The notes under the pieces were generated by a model, which saw only the letters and a program-made list of their open reading frames with translations, ran no database searches and was not told the DNA's origin. DNA of 64,000 bases from Limanda limanda (Eukaryota > Chordata > Actinopteri > Pleuronectiformes > Pleuronectidae), in the NCBI RefSeq assembly GCF_963576545.1, contig NC_083639.1:15378118-15442117 (forward strand), read 5' to 3'. Position numbers and translations under genes: made by a program. Positions within the stretch are counted from its first letter, which is position 1, and every line of letters starts with the position of its first letter. Shown here piece after piece: positions 51,076-63,480 of the stretch.

Positions 51076-53203
51076 CGACCTCCCTCCCTCTATATGTGCC
51101 CATGTCCCCCACTGTCCAGAAGGTGGTTCGACCACATTAGCAGTTTTTTCTCGCATAACCTCTGAAGCAGGGATTCATGCAGGAAAGCCCTTGTGCTCAT
51201 GAAATATGGCAAAAAATGTCACCAGCCATTACAATTTTTAACAGTAAGCATTCCTCTTGAATCCACAATCAAGGGTGCAGAGGCATTTGGAAATCGTGTT
51301 TACATGGTATGTTTTGGAAAAAGGACTTTTACTGCATTTGTCTCTGCACACACAGAGTCAGACCTGGGATGTTGTCATTTAGTGACGAGCTCAGGTCATT
51401 AGAGTCGGCTATTATCCTCAAACGAGAATGCACCTTGTCCTTTCTTTCTCTTCAGTATGATGATGTTGGTATTAAAAACATCTTCATTTCCACACAAAAA
51501 AATATTTTACAGACAAACTGCAGAATATAAAACAGTGTAGGCACAGTGAGCAGTGCAGCGGCCACAGCCCACCTCGTTCTGATATGTGGAAAATCTTCAG
51601 TATGATTTATTGTTCATTTAGAAGTAGTATTCTTTTGTTAGATAACTTTTCTTACTCTTTGCTTAATTATTTGAGTAATTTCTTACAGATGGGAAAAAAA
51701 CTTTATGTGATCATCAGCATTTAACAGATGCTTTGAGTTAAAAAAACAAAATATTGAATATTAATTTTGGACAGAAAACAGGCAGTGGTAAATACGAGTG
51801 GAGTCATTCATCACTCAGTGTATCCGTGAACTCATCACGTTTGGATCTAAACTCTTTAGAAAAGAATATCTCGAATAGAAAAGCAGCGAAGAGAGTAAAT
51901 TGATCTTTTTCTTACTGAGGATATAAACACCTTCATTTGTACAAAGCATTTTCTGATAAATGTATGATGTGTGTCTGTGAGGGGAGTGGTGAGACAAGAT
52001 TTGTCTCCACATTCCTTTCAGACCTCAAAGTCACTTATCACTGTTGCTTTGGAATGCAATCATGAACTGTGTGGTGCTTCTAAGGAAAACTTTGGGGCTG
52101 CCTATTAATGGATGGTTGAGTAAAAGCTTTTATATCTGTGAAGCAAACATGTCAGACAAGACAACCCTGGACTAGTAGACACTCTGAGGCTCTTTTTTAT
52201 TGTGTTTCTGTGATGTGAATTAAAATTGTTATTGTTTGAAAAAAACTGATTAATGCAGATTTCTGGAGCAGAAGAGAAGGTGGCATGTATATCTACAATT
52301 TCTTCTTTAAAACTAGACAGCAAAATTACACTGTTCCATTAGTGACCATAGTGTTTTCAGTTGTGCTCTTTACTGTCTGTGCTCTACTAAGTTTGAGTAA
52401 TCAGTCAGGATGAATCACTTCCTTTTATATTTGAATGGTCTAAGTACATAGATGTCAACCTCTTACTTTGAAGCCACCAAAGTGTTCACATGTCAACATC
52501 TGCTCCTGCAGGTTCGGAAAACATGGTTACACTTTTAACTTGAGCACAACAGAGGAAGTCCTGACAAGGGCTGGCACCGCCCCAAATACATTGAGCTGTG
52601 ATTGTGGTACTAAATCTCAGCCCTTTACAAAGCGTGACAGTGACCGTGCACCCACCTATAGAACAGCTCCGGTTCTGAATGTAGACCTCTCATTAATTTT
52701 CTCCATGTGCTTTTAAGAAAATCCTCATGACAAGAGTTTTAAGTTTGGAAGAAGTCCAAAACATTTGGTTAAGAGAAAATCAAATACTGGTAAATTGGAG
52801 GAAAAAAAGGCAAAGGTACAAAACTGTGAACATAATTCATTTAAGAGTTAATGAAATACACATTCCCATAATCCATTACGAACCCACAAGCTGTCCCTCA
52901 GTAGCATGATATCATATAGACTTTCTACAGGAGCATATAACATATACAAAATATTTTCACAATCTCATAGCTTATGATAAGTCTTCATTGGATGGTTACA
53001 ATATTACGGTTGATCGTCTGAGTGTGTCTAGTCAGAAAATTAATTTTTTTTTAAATTTCTGATACCACACTTTTCAGCTCTATTGACACAGTGTAACACG
53101 GCTGTATTTTCAAACTGAACTACTGTATTGTTTTTTTGAGGTACACATCTGGATATCTCTAGGATTTAATTTCAGTTACACATTGATTGATTGTTTCTTG
53201 ATT

Positions 53204-53237
53204 CAGACAGATACTAATGCACATTAATATCTGTCAG
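53204..53237. repeat. 16-bp imperfect hairpin upstream of exon E
   Basis: cagacagatactaatg (53204-53219) is nearly complementary to cattaatatctgtcag (53222-53237), with two mismatches and a 2-nt gap (ca). It lies 118 bp upstream of the exon E acceptor, in the zone where branch points or splicing enhancers may sit. Confidence 0.7.
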
Positions 53238-53355
53238 CACTGTGGCAAAATTAACTAATTTCCACCTCATCAGGTTGTGTATTTCTGTTGTTGTAAATCT
53301 GTTTCTTTGGTAGTTCTGTGTGTAGTTTGTTTTAACTCTGTTTTCTCTCTGTCAG

Positions 53356-53483
53356 GTGGCATCCCCTTCATCCTGACAGGGGAGCTGTTTGAACAGTCCT
53401 ACCGCCCGGCCGCCTTCATGATCGCTGGCACCGTGAACTGGCTCGCCAACTTTACCGTGGGCCTCCTGTTCCCATTCATTCAA
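53356..53483 (+). CDS. slc2a9: SLC2A9-like transporter, internal exon E (TM10 second half, loop, TM11)
   Basis: Two nucleotides completing a Gly codon plus 42 codons. The acceptor is ctctctgtcag (ending 53355) and the donor is gtgagt (from 53484). The translation runs [20 protein letters not shown], then [20 protein letters not shown] and IQ. It contains the conserved RPAA loop motif and the NW.(A/S)NF helix 11 motif of GLUTs. In the segment aligned with GPGPIPWF of GLUT1, the Trp known for cytochalasin B binding is Phe, as expected for class II members. The length of 128 nt is typical. The next exon should carry helix 12 and the PETK(N)R motif. I could not find it before base 64000. Confidence 0.95.
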
Positions 53484-54520
53484 GTGAGTCACGTCATTAG
53501 TATCATCAGAGCACATAACCTTTTATTAGGGGTCAGATTCAGCTATGTCCTCTGTGGAGACAGACTGTGACATTCTCTAAACTAAGCATCTGGCACACTG
53601 AGTCACTGGCTGATTATTAGCCATACAAACACCAACTTTGTTTTCTTATCTAAACCCCCCTAGGTTCAACACAGATCCTCATTAAAGCAAACCTATGCAG
53701 CTTGTGCTTAGCAACAGGAGCCTTTGCAGTGACAAGTGGTTATTAAATGCGTGGGTTCCTAGCGACAGAACACTTAAGAGGTTTTCATTTAAAGTTGAGT
53801 GGTTTTCATGTACAGAAAATACAACATATAATTTGTTGACCTGAGCTCTGACTCTGTAAATCTGGCTAAATGTATTATTTTCATCCCAAGTTTCCTGAAG
53901 TGCTGTCGCTGTAACCTGATCCATTTCAAGGGTTTGATTTGATAAGTTCATTATTTGATATCAGAGATGTATCGCATGGTTTTTAGACGTAAGTAAAAAG
54001 TATTTTGGACTTAACTACAGTTCAGCATTACCCTCAAAATGTCTGGGCCTGAGTGTGTCAGTTTAAACCACTGACTAGAGTTCAGACTCTCCGTAGTTAT
54101 GTAACGCAAGACCAGGTGGGTGGTGCAGAGTGGGATTGACATAGTCACCATTCTCCCAATTATAAGTCAGTGAACCATTAAGCTGTTATTTTAAGGTAAA
54201 CATGCTGCATAATGTTGCTTTAATCCCTCCTGTGGTGACCTCCAACACCATGTTGTCGAGTGGTTGTGGTGCCTGCACTCCACTGCCACCTCCAGCTCCT
54301 CTCTGCACTCATTAGTTTACATACTCATGATTTAATACCCCTGTAAAGCGCTAACATGGCCTGTTTCATATGCTATTTCTATATGCTCTCGGTCGTGTCA
54401 GAGATCCCTTGAAATTACCAGCTTTTCACAACAATGGTTTGAATTTAATTATCAGTGAGTGGCTTGCCGAACATGCCCCGCACTTTTTGTTCGTTTTTAT
54501 TAAGTTCAACACCAGTACAA

Positions 54521-54660
54521 AGTTCAATAGTTCAATAATAGCTTTATTGTCAATTTCTTCACATGTTAAGATATACAAAGGAATCGATAGAACGTTTCCA
54601 CTCTCCCACGGGGAAAAATATAAAGTGCACAGGCACAACACAAAACAAGACATTTCCTAA
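54521..54660 (-). repeat. Probable LINE 3' tail, reverse orientation
   Basis: Contains aatagctttattgtcaattt, then cttcacatgttaagatatac, aaaggaatcg and ctctcccacgggg. This order is characteristic of a widespread fish repeat whose forward strand ends ...catgtgaagaaattgacaataaagctatt. The class is inferred. Confidence 0.55.
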
Positions 54661-54735
54661 TACTAAGTAAACATACAGATTCTAAGTAAAGTAAACATAC
54701 AAAGTAAACATACAGATTCACATACAAAGGAAGAC
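54661..54735. repeat. Imperfect tandem of aagtaaacatacagattc
   Basis: The phrases ctaagtaaacatacagattc, taagtaaagtaaacatacaa and agtaaacatacagattcaca follow in succession, giving three to four partial copies of about 18-20 bp. It adjoins the LINE-like tail, so it may be the repeat's terminal tandem. Confidence 0.75.
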
Positions 54736-55047
54736 GTTCTTCACTGAATCATCTTCACTGAAATTTAAAAAGGGGCAATGATGTATAAAAAGTGGAAGCT
54801 ATTTGCAGCCAATGACTTTTCAAGGTCAGACCTAATGATAACCTTGGCTGAAGAACAGCCTTTAATCCATGGAGTGTATCCACTGGGCATTTGCCTTTTT
54901 TTCCAATCAGGGTTCATGAGACTTTAACTGCTTGAGATTTTCGCTTCATAACTGTGAGATAATCACTGTTTAAAGGGGCCCTCCAACCAGTTTATGAACT
55001 CTCCATCATCAGACAGACTGTTCAGACTGTTATATAATGTAATTTCT

Positions 55048-55065
55048 ATCATCATCATCATCATC
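55048..55065. repeat. (ATC)6 trinucleotide repeat
   Basis: Six ATC units after aatttct. A simple repeat in the downstream intron. Confidence 0.9.
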
Positions 55066-57129
55066 AGGGCTACTTTAATTCTTGGTCTTGACCCAGACAA
55101 GCCTCAAAGTGAGGATATCTCTGCCTCTGCTGCTTCAATTTTCACCATTTGTTCTGATGTCAATCTCTTCAATGCAGCTGCCTTCACTAGCCACATAATG
55201 TCTCATACTTCACTTACACTTAAGATGTGTCAAAATTGCGACCTCAATTGTCACAATTATGCTTTTTTTGTTGAAATGTCATGACTTTGGTTGAACAAAT
55301 CCACTGTGGACACTAATTGCTGCTGTTGTGCTGCTTCTACTGCTCAGCCTCATGAAAACGAGCTGACATAAGAGCTGAATAGAGCTTTAGACACAGAAGC
55401 ACTTTCATATCCTCACAGGAGCTGTTGTTATTGGTTGCCAGCAAAATGTTAGAAAGTAACAATAATGGTGTTCTTTTTTGTTTGAAGCAGCCAGTTTGAA
55501 GAGGTACATGCCTCTTCATTTTATGGACAGAGCTTTTCAAAAAGATCTGAACTCTGCAAGAAAAATACAATACAAGCAATGAAAACTTGTTTTTTAGAGA
55601 CTAACGTGAAGTCTCTATTATAGAATCCCTTAATGTGCCTTTTCTGGCATTGCATTTCTAAATAGTTCCTTACAGTCCCTTAATCTTGAGCTTCTTTGAA
55701 GTGCTTCACATGGGACTCGAGAGGCTTCACTCTAAGGAGGATAAATGTGTTTTTTTTAATAATCAAATACAACAGTTTCAGACAGAAGAGCGTATTAGTG
55801 TCTCAAATTGGAATGCTTTCCTGGAATCTGCTGGGTCCTCTTTCAACTACTAAAACCTGACTGTTGCCCCAGGCAGCTCCACTTCACTGCTTCCTCTCAT
55901 TTTACGTCCTCTATTTCTCTCCCTTTGTGTCTCCCCCCTTCCCTTTCTTTAGTCACACAGCCTGTTTTCCACCTTTCCATCATTTTTACCTTTACTTCAA
56001 CTTGCAATGTCGAAATTCACTAATGTCCAAGTTCACACTCTCTTGGTTGAGTGCATTTACACAAAGTATGACAAAAGGCAGTGCACTCTAAGTACAATGC
56101 TCAAATAACTGAGTTCCAAACAATCAACACTTCGATGGTGTGTGAAACAAGGGGCGCACACAAGAAAGTAAAGCGGTCACAGTCAAATGGGCAAAGCAGC
56201 CTGCAGATATGTTTGGCAAACATCGATACTAGTTTGGTAAGTGCACAGCCGCGTATCACAAAATCATGCAGTGAGTACACTGGCCACACATTGCATTACA
56301 TGCAAGTGCACTAACTGATCTGAGTCTCTCCGAGGAGTCCATTGGGATTAAACCATTTCAAATTGAATTTAGTGGTGTGTTACACTATAAAACCTGGTAC
56401 CTGGTTTGGGTTTGGCTGTGCAAGGACAAACAATTCTCTCAATTTAGTCAAATAATCACTGACACCAATAGGCACAGCACAGCACTTTGTGCAGGAACTA
56501 TTTCTCAGCATCAGCTCTTCTGGATGTGTGCTGCTGTAGGCAAATCTGATTTCTGAGCATAACACATAACGTGGAGAAAAGAGGGGAACAAAGTGAGTTT
56601 GTAAAAGCACTTGAGATAATAAAATAGCTCTGAAAGCAAATAATGCCTGGATCTGACTGGAGTTTCAGGCTCATCCTCTTCTGTCCATATGTCACAGTTT
56701 CCTGTATCAGTACTTTGAACCCCAAACAGACAAAAGATTAAATTAAATTTATATAATACAATTCAATATGACCGGTAGAAGGTTTATAGGGGGATGAGAG
56801 GAGACGCCGTCCACTTTATACTAAATTTACCAAAACAAACAACAACCATCCCCCTGTTAAGAATTACCAAATCGTCCACTCAATATAACATTTTTGTGAT
56901 GGTTGGCATTTTTTTCAAAGACATAGAATATTGATCCTATTTTCGGCCATTCAAGCCTACTTGTGCACATGTTTATATTTTTGGTATATTTTCTAATTTT
57001 CCTACACCCACTGCCTCCCTTTCTTTTCTCTCTGTGCTCATCCTCACCCCTTTGGAAAGACTTTTTTAAAAAAAAAAGTTGTGGATTCTTGTATTGATAC
57101 TAGCCAGATATCCAAGCCAGCCAAGACTA

Positions 57130-57182
57130 CAATAAATATATATTTATATATATGTATATACATGTGTATATATGTATATATA
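57130..57182. repeat. AT/GT-rich low-complexity tract
   Basis: Alternating tatata with interspersed tatgta units (aaatatatatttatatatat, gtatatacatgtgtatatat). Low complexity only. Confidence 0.85.
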
Positions 57183-57574
57183 CCTAATATTAATACAGAA
57201 AATAGGCCTCTGTAGCCTGTGCCCCCATTAGGGTGGCCCAAAATATCCGAACTACACAAGATAAACACGAAGGAACATAATAAAGTATAATTATTGTGAT
57301 CCATACAATGTGTCATTATAGAATATCAGGGATTGAAAATATTTGATCAGTGATTGATCGGTCGAATGTCATTGAACTTACAACTAGCCTACAACTTAGA
57401 GGGCACAACATTTCCTCATAACAATTTTGATGGAAATTTGTTGGTAACAATTAATATTAAGGTAATAAGATAATGTGTCTATGCCACTGATACTGAGGCG
57501 TGTCTGCTGTGTAGTGTACAGTCTGTCCACCTCCTCTACGGAGGACATGGCCACCTTCAGGTAAATTGATGCAT

Positions 57575-57700
57575 TCGCATTTAAATGGTTGCTCTTCTAG
57601 CCTTTATGACCACTCAAAGCACTTTACACCACGATACACATTAACCTAACCACACACACAGCACCTACTTCGCACATACACATTTGTACACATTTTATTT
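57575..57700 (-). repeat. Dispersed repeat family B, reverse copy
   Basis: Contains gctcttctagcctttatgac, then cactcaaagcactttacacc, followed by CA-rich sequence and cttcgcacatacacatttg. This is the reverse complement of the tail at 12907-13020. Confidence 0.6.
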
Positions 57701-58475
57701 GTGCAACCCACTCAACCTCCTGAGCCTTCCACTGCTGCCCTTTGTTCCTGTCTTCATATCCCATTAATTGTCCTTATGGCCTCGGCTTCCTGTTGGTATT
57801 CCACTGATTCACAAACATAAACACACAGAAAAAGACATAGCTGACTGTTTCAACTGAAGCACTTTTTGGTGTATTCATTGTCCTCTGTGGGTCAGATCAG
57901 TGTAAAAGCTAATTTACTCTACTAATCTCTGGTTAAAAAACAAGTAGAAACTAGTCTATAAGTGCAGGGGGCTGCTGCCTTGTTGAAATTAGTTCCACTG
58001 TAGTCTGTAGGAGATAGTGACATCTCCCCCTTTGCTGCACTCCCAAACCAAGATGACCATTAAGACAGACAGTGCCAGAAGAGATTAACTATCCAGGGTA
58101 ATCTGCTGCGAGTTTCAGTCTAATGTCCTGAATTGACACCCCCTTTAATAAAGCCTGAGTAAAATACGATCCGTGGCCCTTGAGGACTAAATACTCCGTA
58201 CCAATATCCTCCACAACCACACTTAGCCTTGCCAGGACTCATCTCCTTTGGGCACTAAATCAGGCTCACCTTTCAGGGACAGCACAGACATATCTGAGAC
58301 ACACAGGTGGACTGTTGTGTTCTGTGGTTTGCTGGAGTTTCAAGACTTGGTCCCGACCAGAGCTGTCTCCAACAGCAAAACACTCATATGGAGTTTCTCA
58401 AGAGGATGCTGACTGAGGGTTTAGCACCAGCAGGTTGGGGATCCCAGATCAGTAAAATCAGGTTAGATTTTAAAA

Positions 58476-58976
58476 CCGTTTTCAGACATGACCTGTGGAT
58501 AGAATCCGGAGAATTGGTCACAGAGTTTACCCAGAGTTTGCCTTTAACACATGCACAACACAGCGGGAGGTTTTCTGCACAGACGCGTTCAGCATGGCAA
58601 TAAATCCTCTTGCCTGCATTATTCAGGCGAGAGGTGGAGGAGCCTGGTGCAGCAGACTGAGACAGGAAGTGAAGTATTTACTCTGATGCGGAGATCACGT
58701 GATCATGTATTTCATCACCCCGTCCCCGTCGTTGGCTCTTATCACAACAAACTTACACATTTGTCGGTGTCTTCTACATGTCATGTTTTAAACTCACTCG
58801 GGAAGAATCCAGCGTGGGTACCTATGATGTGTTCTATGGACCCTATATTTTGGGACCAGGCAAAGAAAGTCCGCAAAAAAGTACGGATCATCTCACTCGG
58901 GCATTTGTGTTCACACATAAACTTCTTCTGGAGAAAATACAGAGGAACTGCAGAGTCTGTGCATGTCAGAAAGCAG
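58476..58976 (+). mobile_element. Non-autonomous element family D, copy 2
   Basis: The left end ttttcagacatg (58479-58490) and right end catgtcagaaag (58962-58973) are inverted with one mismatch over most of their length, suggesting short terminal inverted repeats. The interior has catgcacaacacagcgggag and cacagacgcgttcagcatgg, shared with copy 1. Overlapping frames of up to 186 codons (58551-59111) cross it but show no known domain, so I do not call them genes. Superfamily unassigned (hAT-like MITE is possible). Confidence 0.65.
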
Positions 58977-61900
58977 CTTCAGAGTCTGTCATATGCTCCT
59001 TTGAAGCACCACAAAGGTTACAGGGGTGATGTGGCAGTCACACAAGCTCTGTTGAAGAAGGTAATAGATCGTTCAAATAATTCAACGATTCATCTGCCAT
59101 TTAATTCATAAACATTTGGCACTTTGTACAGCAAGCATTCATACTTGTAATGGTTTCCATCACGCTGTGGGGCAGATTATCACAATGTCAATTCAGCGCG
59201 GAAGGTTAACAACCCTGAGTGATGACTTTAAATCTCCTTTGTGTGCCTTGAATACAAACTTCACGCACAACTGGAGCATCCACAGGTGTCCCAACAGGAG
59301 CTGGACGACCTCCAACACAACCATACACTGTGCTTTGTCACTATGGCTACGCTCAGGGGAAGTTACAGTGTCAGTTTGTGAGGAAACGTTTTTCACAGTG
59401 GCCCGCACATGCTGTATCTCTGCCAAACGTGGCCGGGCTGTCAGCCAGGTCAGATTTTCCCTGGACAAGAGGTTTGCCCCGATGTCCGTGGGTCCTGGGA
59501 CTTGAGCTGTGAATAGTGACTGAGGAACGTGCACTGCTCCACACCACCTATGTGCCAGATTGCCAGGGTGACTGATATCAGCTATTTGGGCGATGTGGCC
59601 TGATGTTAGGACTCAATGTTTTTAGTTTCATAACAAATCTGTGGAAAAATTTGTATTATTTTTATCATTCAATCAAAACGTATGTCAATAAAGAAAATCT
59701 TGCTGGAAAATACAGTTTGAGGGATTCTAGTGTTAAATCAACTGCTCATTCTTTCACTTTCTATTATTATAATCTATTCTGAGCTGAAATTGTTTGCTGT
59801 AAACTGCAAGGCTGAAAAACACACTTTTAGATGTGTGAAACCATAGAAACCAAAGGGAAGTCAGTTTATTGTCTTCTCCCCAAAATCTTCTTAACAACCC
59901 AAAAAAATAGGCGTACCTGTTCATAAGTCTGGAATGTGAATCATCAGTTCATTCCCACTGGCATGCCCACCCATAAAGAAAGCATTTTCATACCATTCAA
60001 TTCTGCTCGCAGCTTTCTGAGCCATCTGGTCAACTGTTGTGCTCGACTGCGTCTGGATTTACGACAGTGAAAACACAAGCAGAATGAGCAAGCTGGTGAT
60101 GTATTTTTTCCGATGATTCCAAGCCACAGCTCTGGATGCAGAGCTCCCCTCTGTTTCGGATCACAAAGTACCCCGGATTGCAAACAGTTTTGATAACTTA
60201 AGGGAGATAGTTCACCATAACTCTCAAATTAAATATATATCCGGGGGAGTTGTGTTTTATTTTTTGCTGTACTGTTTACGATTTCCCACATTACGAGCAC
60301 TTCATGCTAATATTTCAGCATCACACATACCGAGTCGCTACAAATTCTTTTTGCTTATCGACATAAATGCCCCTATGCTTTTACTGATAGGTATCGTAGT
60401 TCCTCAGAGGGGTGGACTACAAATTCCATGGCCGATTAACTTTTTTCTGTACTCTCACTACACATCTCTCTCATGTGCTGAACGTCTCGGGTCATTAAGT
60501 GCAGCACCATGAGAGAAACAAAAACTGCTGCTCTTTTTTAATGAGTTGCCGCCAACGAATTAGACAAGATGTGACTATGATGGGGCTTATTATGAAAGCA
60601 AAGTGAGGGAATTGCTTGTGACAAATGAATGAATGGAAAAGATTACAAGGCTGATTATGTGTATTTGCTCATTACTGAAGGTTTTCAATAGGCTGGAGGG
60701 GGCAGCTTTTTCTTTCGGAAAACAAAGTGCACCATACCCTGCACTATATGTCTATTCGCTATCTTCTCTATTTCTCTCCCTCTGTCCTGTGCTTCCTCTG
60801 GCCCTCTCTTTGATGTTTTGGATCAGTCGGCTGTTTAACGTCTCGGCAGGCGTCCTAAATGAATGCATTTTTCATCTCATCTGCACCAAGTTGGATCCAG
60901 CTGGCTGCAACGCACTTTGAAGCAGATCTGTTTCATCTCTCCATGTCAAATCTTCTCATCCATCTCGATCAATGGGTGATAAATATGGGTTATATACAGA
61001 ACCTGTGAAGAATATCTTAAGTCTGCCCCCCCCTTGTATACACCACAAGTCGCTAAAGTCAACTTTTTAATTTAACCTGACCTGTAGAGCAAATCAGCTC
61101 TGTTTATAAACTGAATGCAGCTATACAGAAGCACAGATGTTGTTATTAAATGGCGGAGTGGAGAAAAATCAATGTGACACTCAAGCTTGAAATGGTCACA
61201 TCTAAGAAGTGTGACCCTTCTTTTTACGTAGTTCTGCATCAGCCCCCGTGCTGCTCGCACTGCTTGTTTCCTTTGTCTTGGTGTCACGGCCTCTTCCTTT
61301 CTGTTCCTCTGCAGTGAACACACATCTTCCCTTCAAGACTGTGGCCAATGACTCACTGAGAAGCTGTAACTTCATCTGCTGTTCTTTTTCACTTCTTTTA
61401 CATATTCAGGCTACTACAAATATGTTGTGTGCCTTTTCTGTGTCTCCATCCTTCACTGTCTCATATCTTTTACCCTTTTACTCTAACATCTTTCCATCCA
61501 CCAAAGTCATTAGGTGTGTGTGCTTTAAATCAAACCTGTTATTTGCAGATAAGATATATCTGTTATACAGTGTTTTACTCTACTCTAAAAGTCCTCGGGT
61601 GTTGGGGAATCTGTTGGCACGGTTTCTCATATCAGAGTGAAAGATATTTTAACAGTTTTTAGAAGGAGGGTTTTTAGTGTTGTTTTTATGAGAGTTTGCC
61701 AAGAGACATACTACTCTCATGTTTCAGCAGGAGGGAGAAAAAGCCGGAGGGAAATCAGCTTAATTTAGCATTAAGAGTGAAAACAAGATGTCGCAACTCA
61801 ACTGGCACTGTACAAAGTAAAACGAAAAGAAAAAAAAAAAAACACAACCTCATTAATTAACAGAGTTTATATTGTTTGTTTAAAAGCAAGACCAACAATT

Positions 61901-62128
61901 TGTGGTCTCTTGGGGAGTTACTATTGATTATAACCCTCAATACTAGACTGGAAACCTGATAAAAGGACCACTGGTCCTTTCCCTGTTTTTGGAAAAAGGG
62001 AAACACTATTCTTAGTTCTGAAAGGAAAGTATCCATGTGATACTATAAACACGAAGAGAAGTTGAAAAATTAACGAACATTTAATAATCCCACCTTTGTG
62101 TAGCATGTAGATGTGCTTTTCAGTCAAG

Positions 62129-62440
62129 TAAATGGCCTGTATTTATACAATGGCTTCACATTTCACACAGTCTAAATGACCACTCAAGGGTAATACACTA
62201 CCATCCACCATTCATAGTCCCATTCACCTGCTCACCCTCACAATCGTAGTCATTCTATATGCAGGGCTACTTTTAATCACACCATTCATACACTGTCTGC
62301 AGAGCTGTCAGGGGCATTATTTTGTCCAATTTGTAGTGTCTTGCCCAAATACCTAAATGCAGACTGGTGGATCTGGGGATCAAACCACCGACCTTATAGT
62401 AAGTGGAGGAACCTCTCTACTTTCTAAGCCACAAGTCATA
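62129..62440 (-). repeat. Dispersed repeat family B, longest copy, reverse orientation
   Basis: Runs from taaatggcctgtatttatac, ctaaatgaccactcaagggt, cccattcacctgctcaccct, caccattcatacactgtctg, agtgtcttgcccaaatacc, ggggatcaaaccaccgacct to ctctactttctaagccaca. This gives the order of blocks in the family and links the partial copies at 12907, 24512 and 57575. Confidence 0.65.
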
Positions 62441-63364
62441 TAGCCACCCATCAACTTGCAAAGATCTTGAATTTGGTCGATAACTGTTAGATTGCCTGTA
62501 GCTGTGATGCCATCTTAGCGCATGACTCTGGTCTGAGCTTGTTTCTATAGTGAAAACAACAGGGGACACGTGTTTTACATGTCACATTTATTTCCTCCAA
62601 GACACTTTAAACTCTACACATTCACTAGCCTAGTAACATTAGGTCTACTACCACCAAAACAATACCCAATGTTTTGAACACACAATTGCCTTAGTCTTCA
62701 AATGTAAAAGGCTCTCATCCATCCATCCCATTAGCATTATACTATTGTTTTATATAAGCAGTAGATACCATGCCATCATTGTCTGGGTAATTTAGATAAA
62801 ATAATCATATACATATCTAAAAAAAAACACATTTAAATTATAAGAACGAAGATTGTGCTTTTCTGAATGTGGTTTGAATTTCACATATTCAATTATATAT
62901 GTACTAGTGCGAGAGAAATAAAACCTCTGGTGTGAGAGAAATTAAATCTACTGTCTGCCCTGTAATTGCCCGCTGTGCCAAGGACATAGTTCAGCACTGC
63001 TTTTTATAGAGACAGAACTTTGCTCTTGGTCATAATGTCCCACTTGTCCCTCATTAGATTCTAATGGCTTCTGACATTTCAATCTTTATGTGTTGGAAAA
63101 ATAAAGATGTATATGCTGCAGTTCATGCCCTCTCAAACCTACGCTTCTCTCAATGTATTCAGATACTTTTTCATTCTGGCCTTCATTTGCAGAAAGAGCC
63201 GAGGGCTTTTTCTCCGAGCTGTGTGCAAACAGTTATTTACTGTTAATAGAAACACCTGGTGAAGGTTCAGGAGCTTTGTGTAAGCCTCACGTCTTCCCAA
63301 GACATTTTGTTCTGTAGCAGTTTCCTGTCAATGATATAATTCTGCTGCGGTATGCTACGGTGAA

Positions 63365-63480
63365 ATTAACCTAATAACATTTGACTTTATTCATATAAGA
63401 CTTTTCTTAACAATGTTACAAAATGCTTTACAAGGAAGAAACAATAAGAATAAAATAATAAAAAATAAGGGCAGAAAAAA
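63365..63480 (-). repeat. Probable LINE tail, reverse orientation
   Basis: The phrase atttgactttattcatataagacttttcttaacaatgttacaaaatgctttacaaggaag resembles the reversed tail of fish LINE elements (tttatttatatagcac tttt...aatgttacaaagtgctttac). Followed by A-rich sequence. Confidence 0.5.

Larger units (their letters stand above)
25116..53355 (+). other. Intron between exons D and E (28.2 kb)
   Basis: Begins gtaaaa and ends ctctgtcag. It contains no host exon that I can recognise. Identified contents are a non-LTR retroelement relic (26380-26870), a Tc1-like fragment (33312-33745), dispersed repeats (40462-40690, 41500-41935, 42641-42970, 50511-50765, 51030-51075), a 22-nt C-run (41689-41710) and a long hairpin (48928-49011). 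Long tracts such as 28800-33300, 33750-40400 and 43000-48900 appear to be AT-rich unannotated sequence. I see no RNA gene, promoter or open frame of note there. Confidence 0.85.

Noticed and set aside
58551..59111. 186-codon open frame
   Set aside because: It overlaps and extends past a dispersed non-autonomous element, has no domain, and other frames there are similarly open.
59116..59534. Overlapping frames of 129 codons (+) and 113 codons (-)
   Set aside because: Neither shows a family motif, signal peptide or plausible splice context. The overlap on both strands suggests chance in a locally GC-richer stretch.
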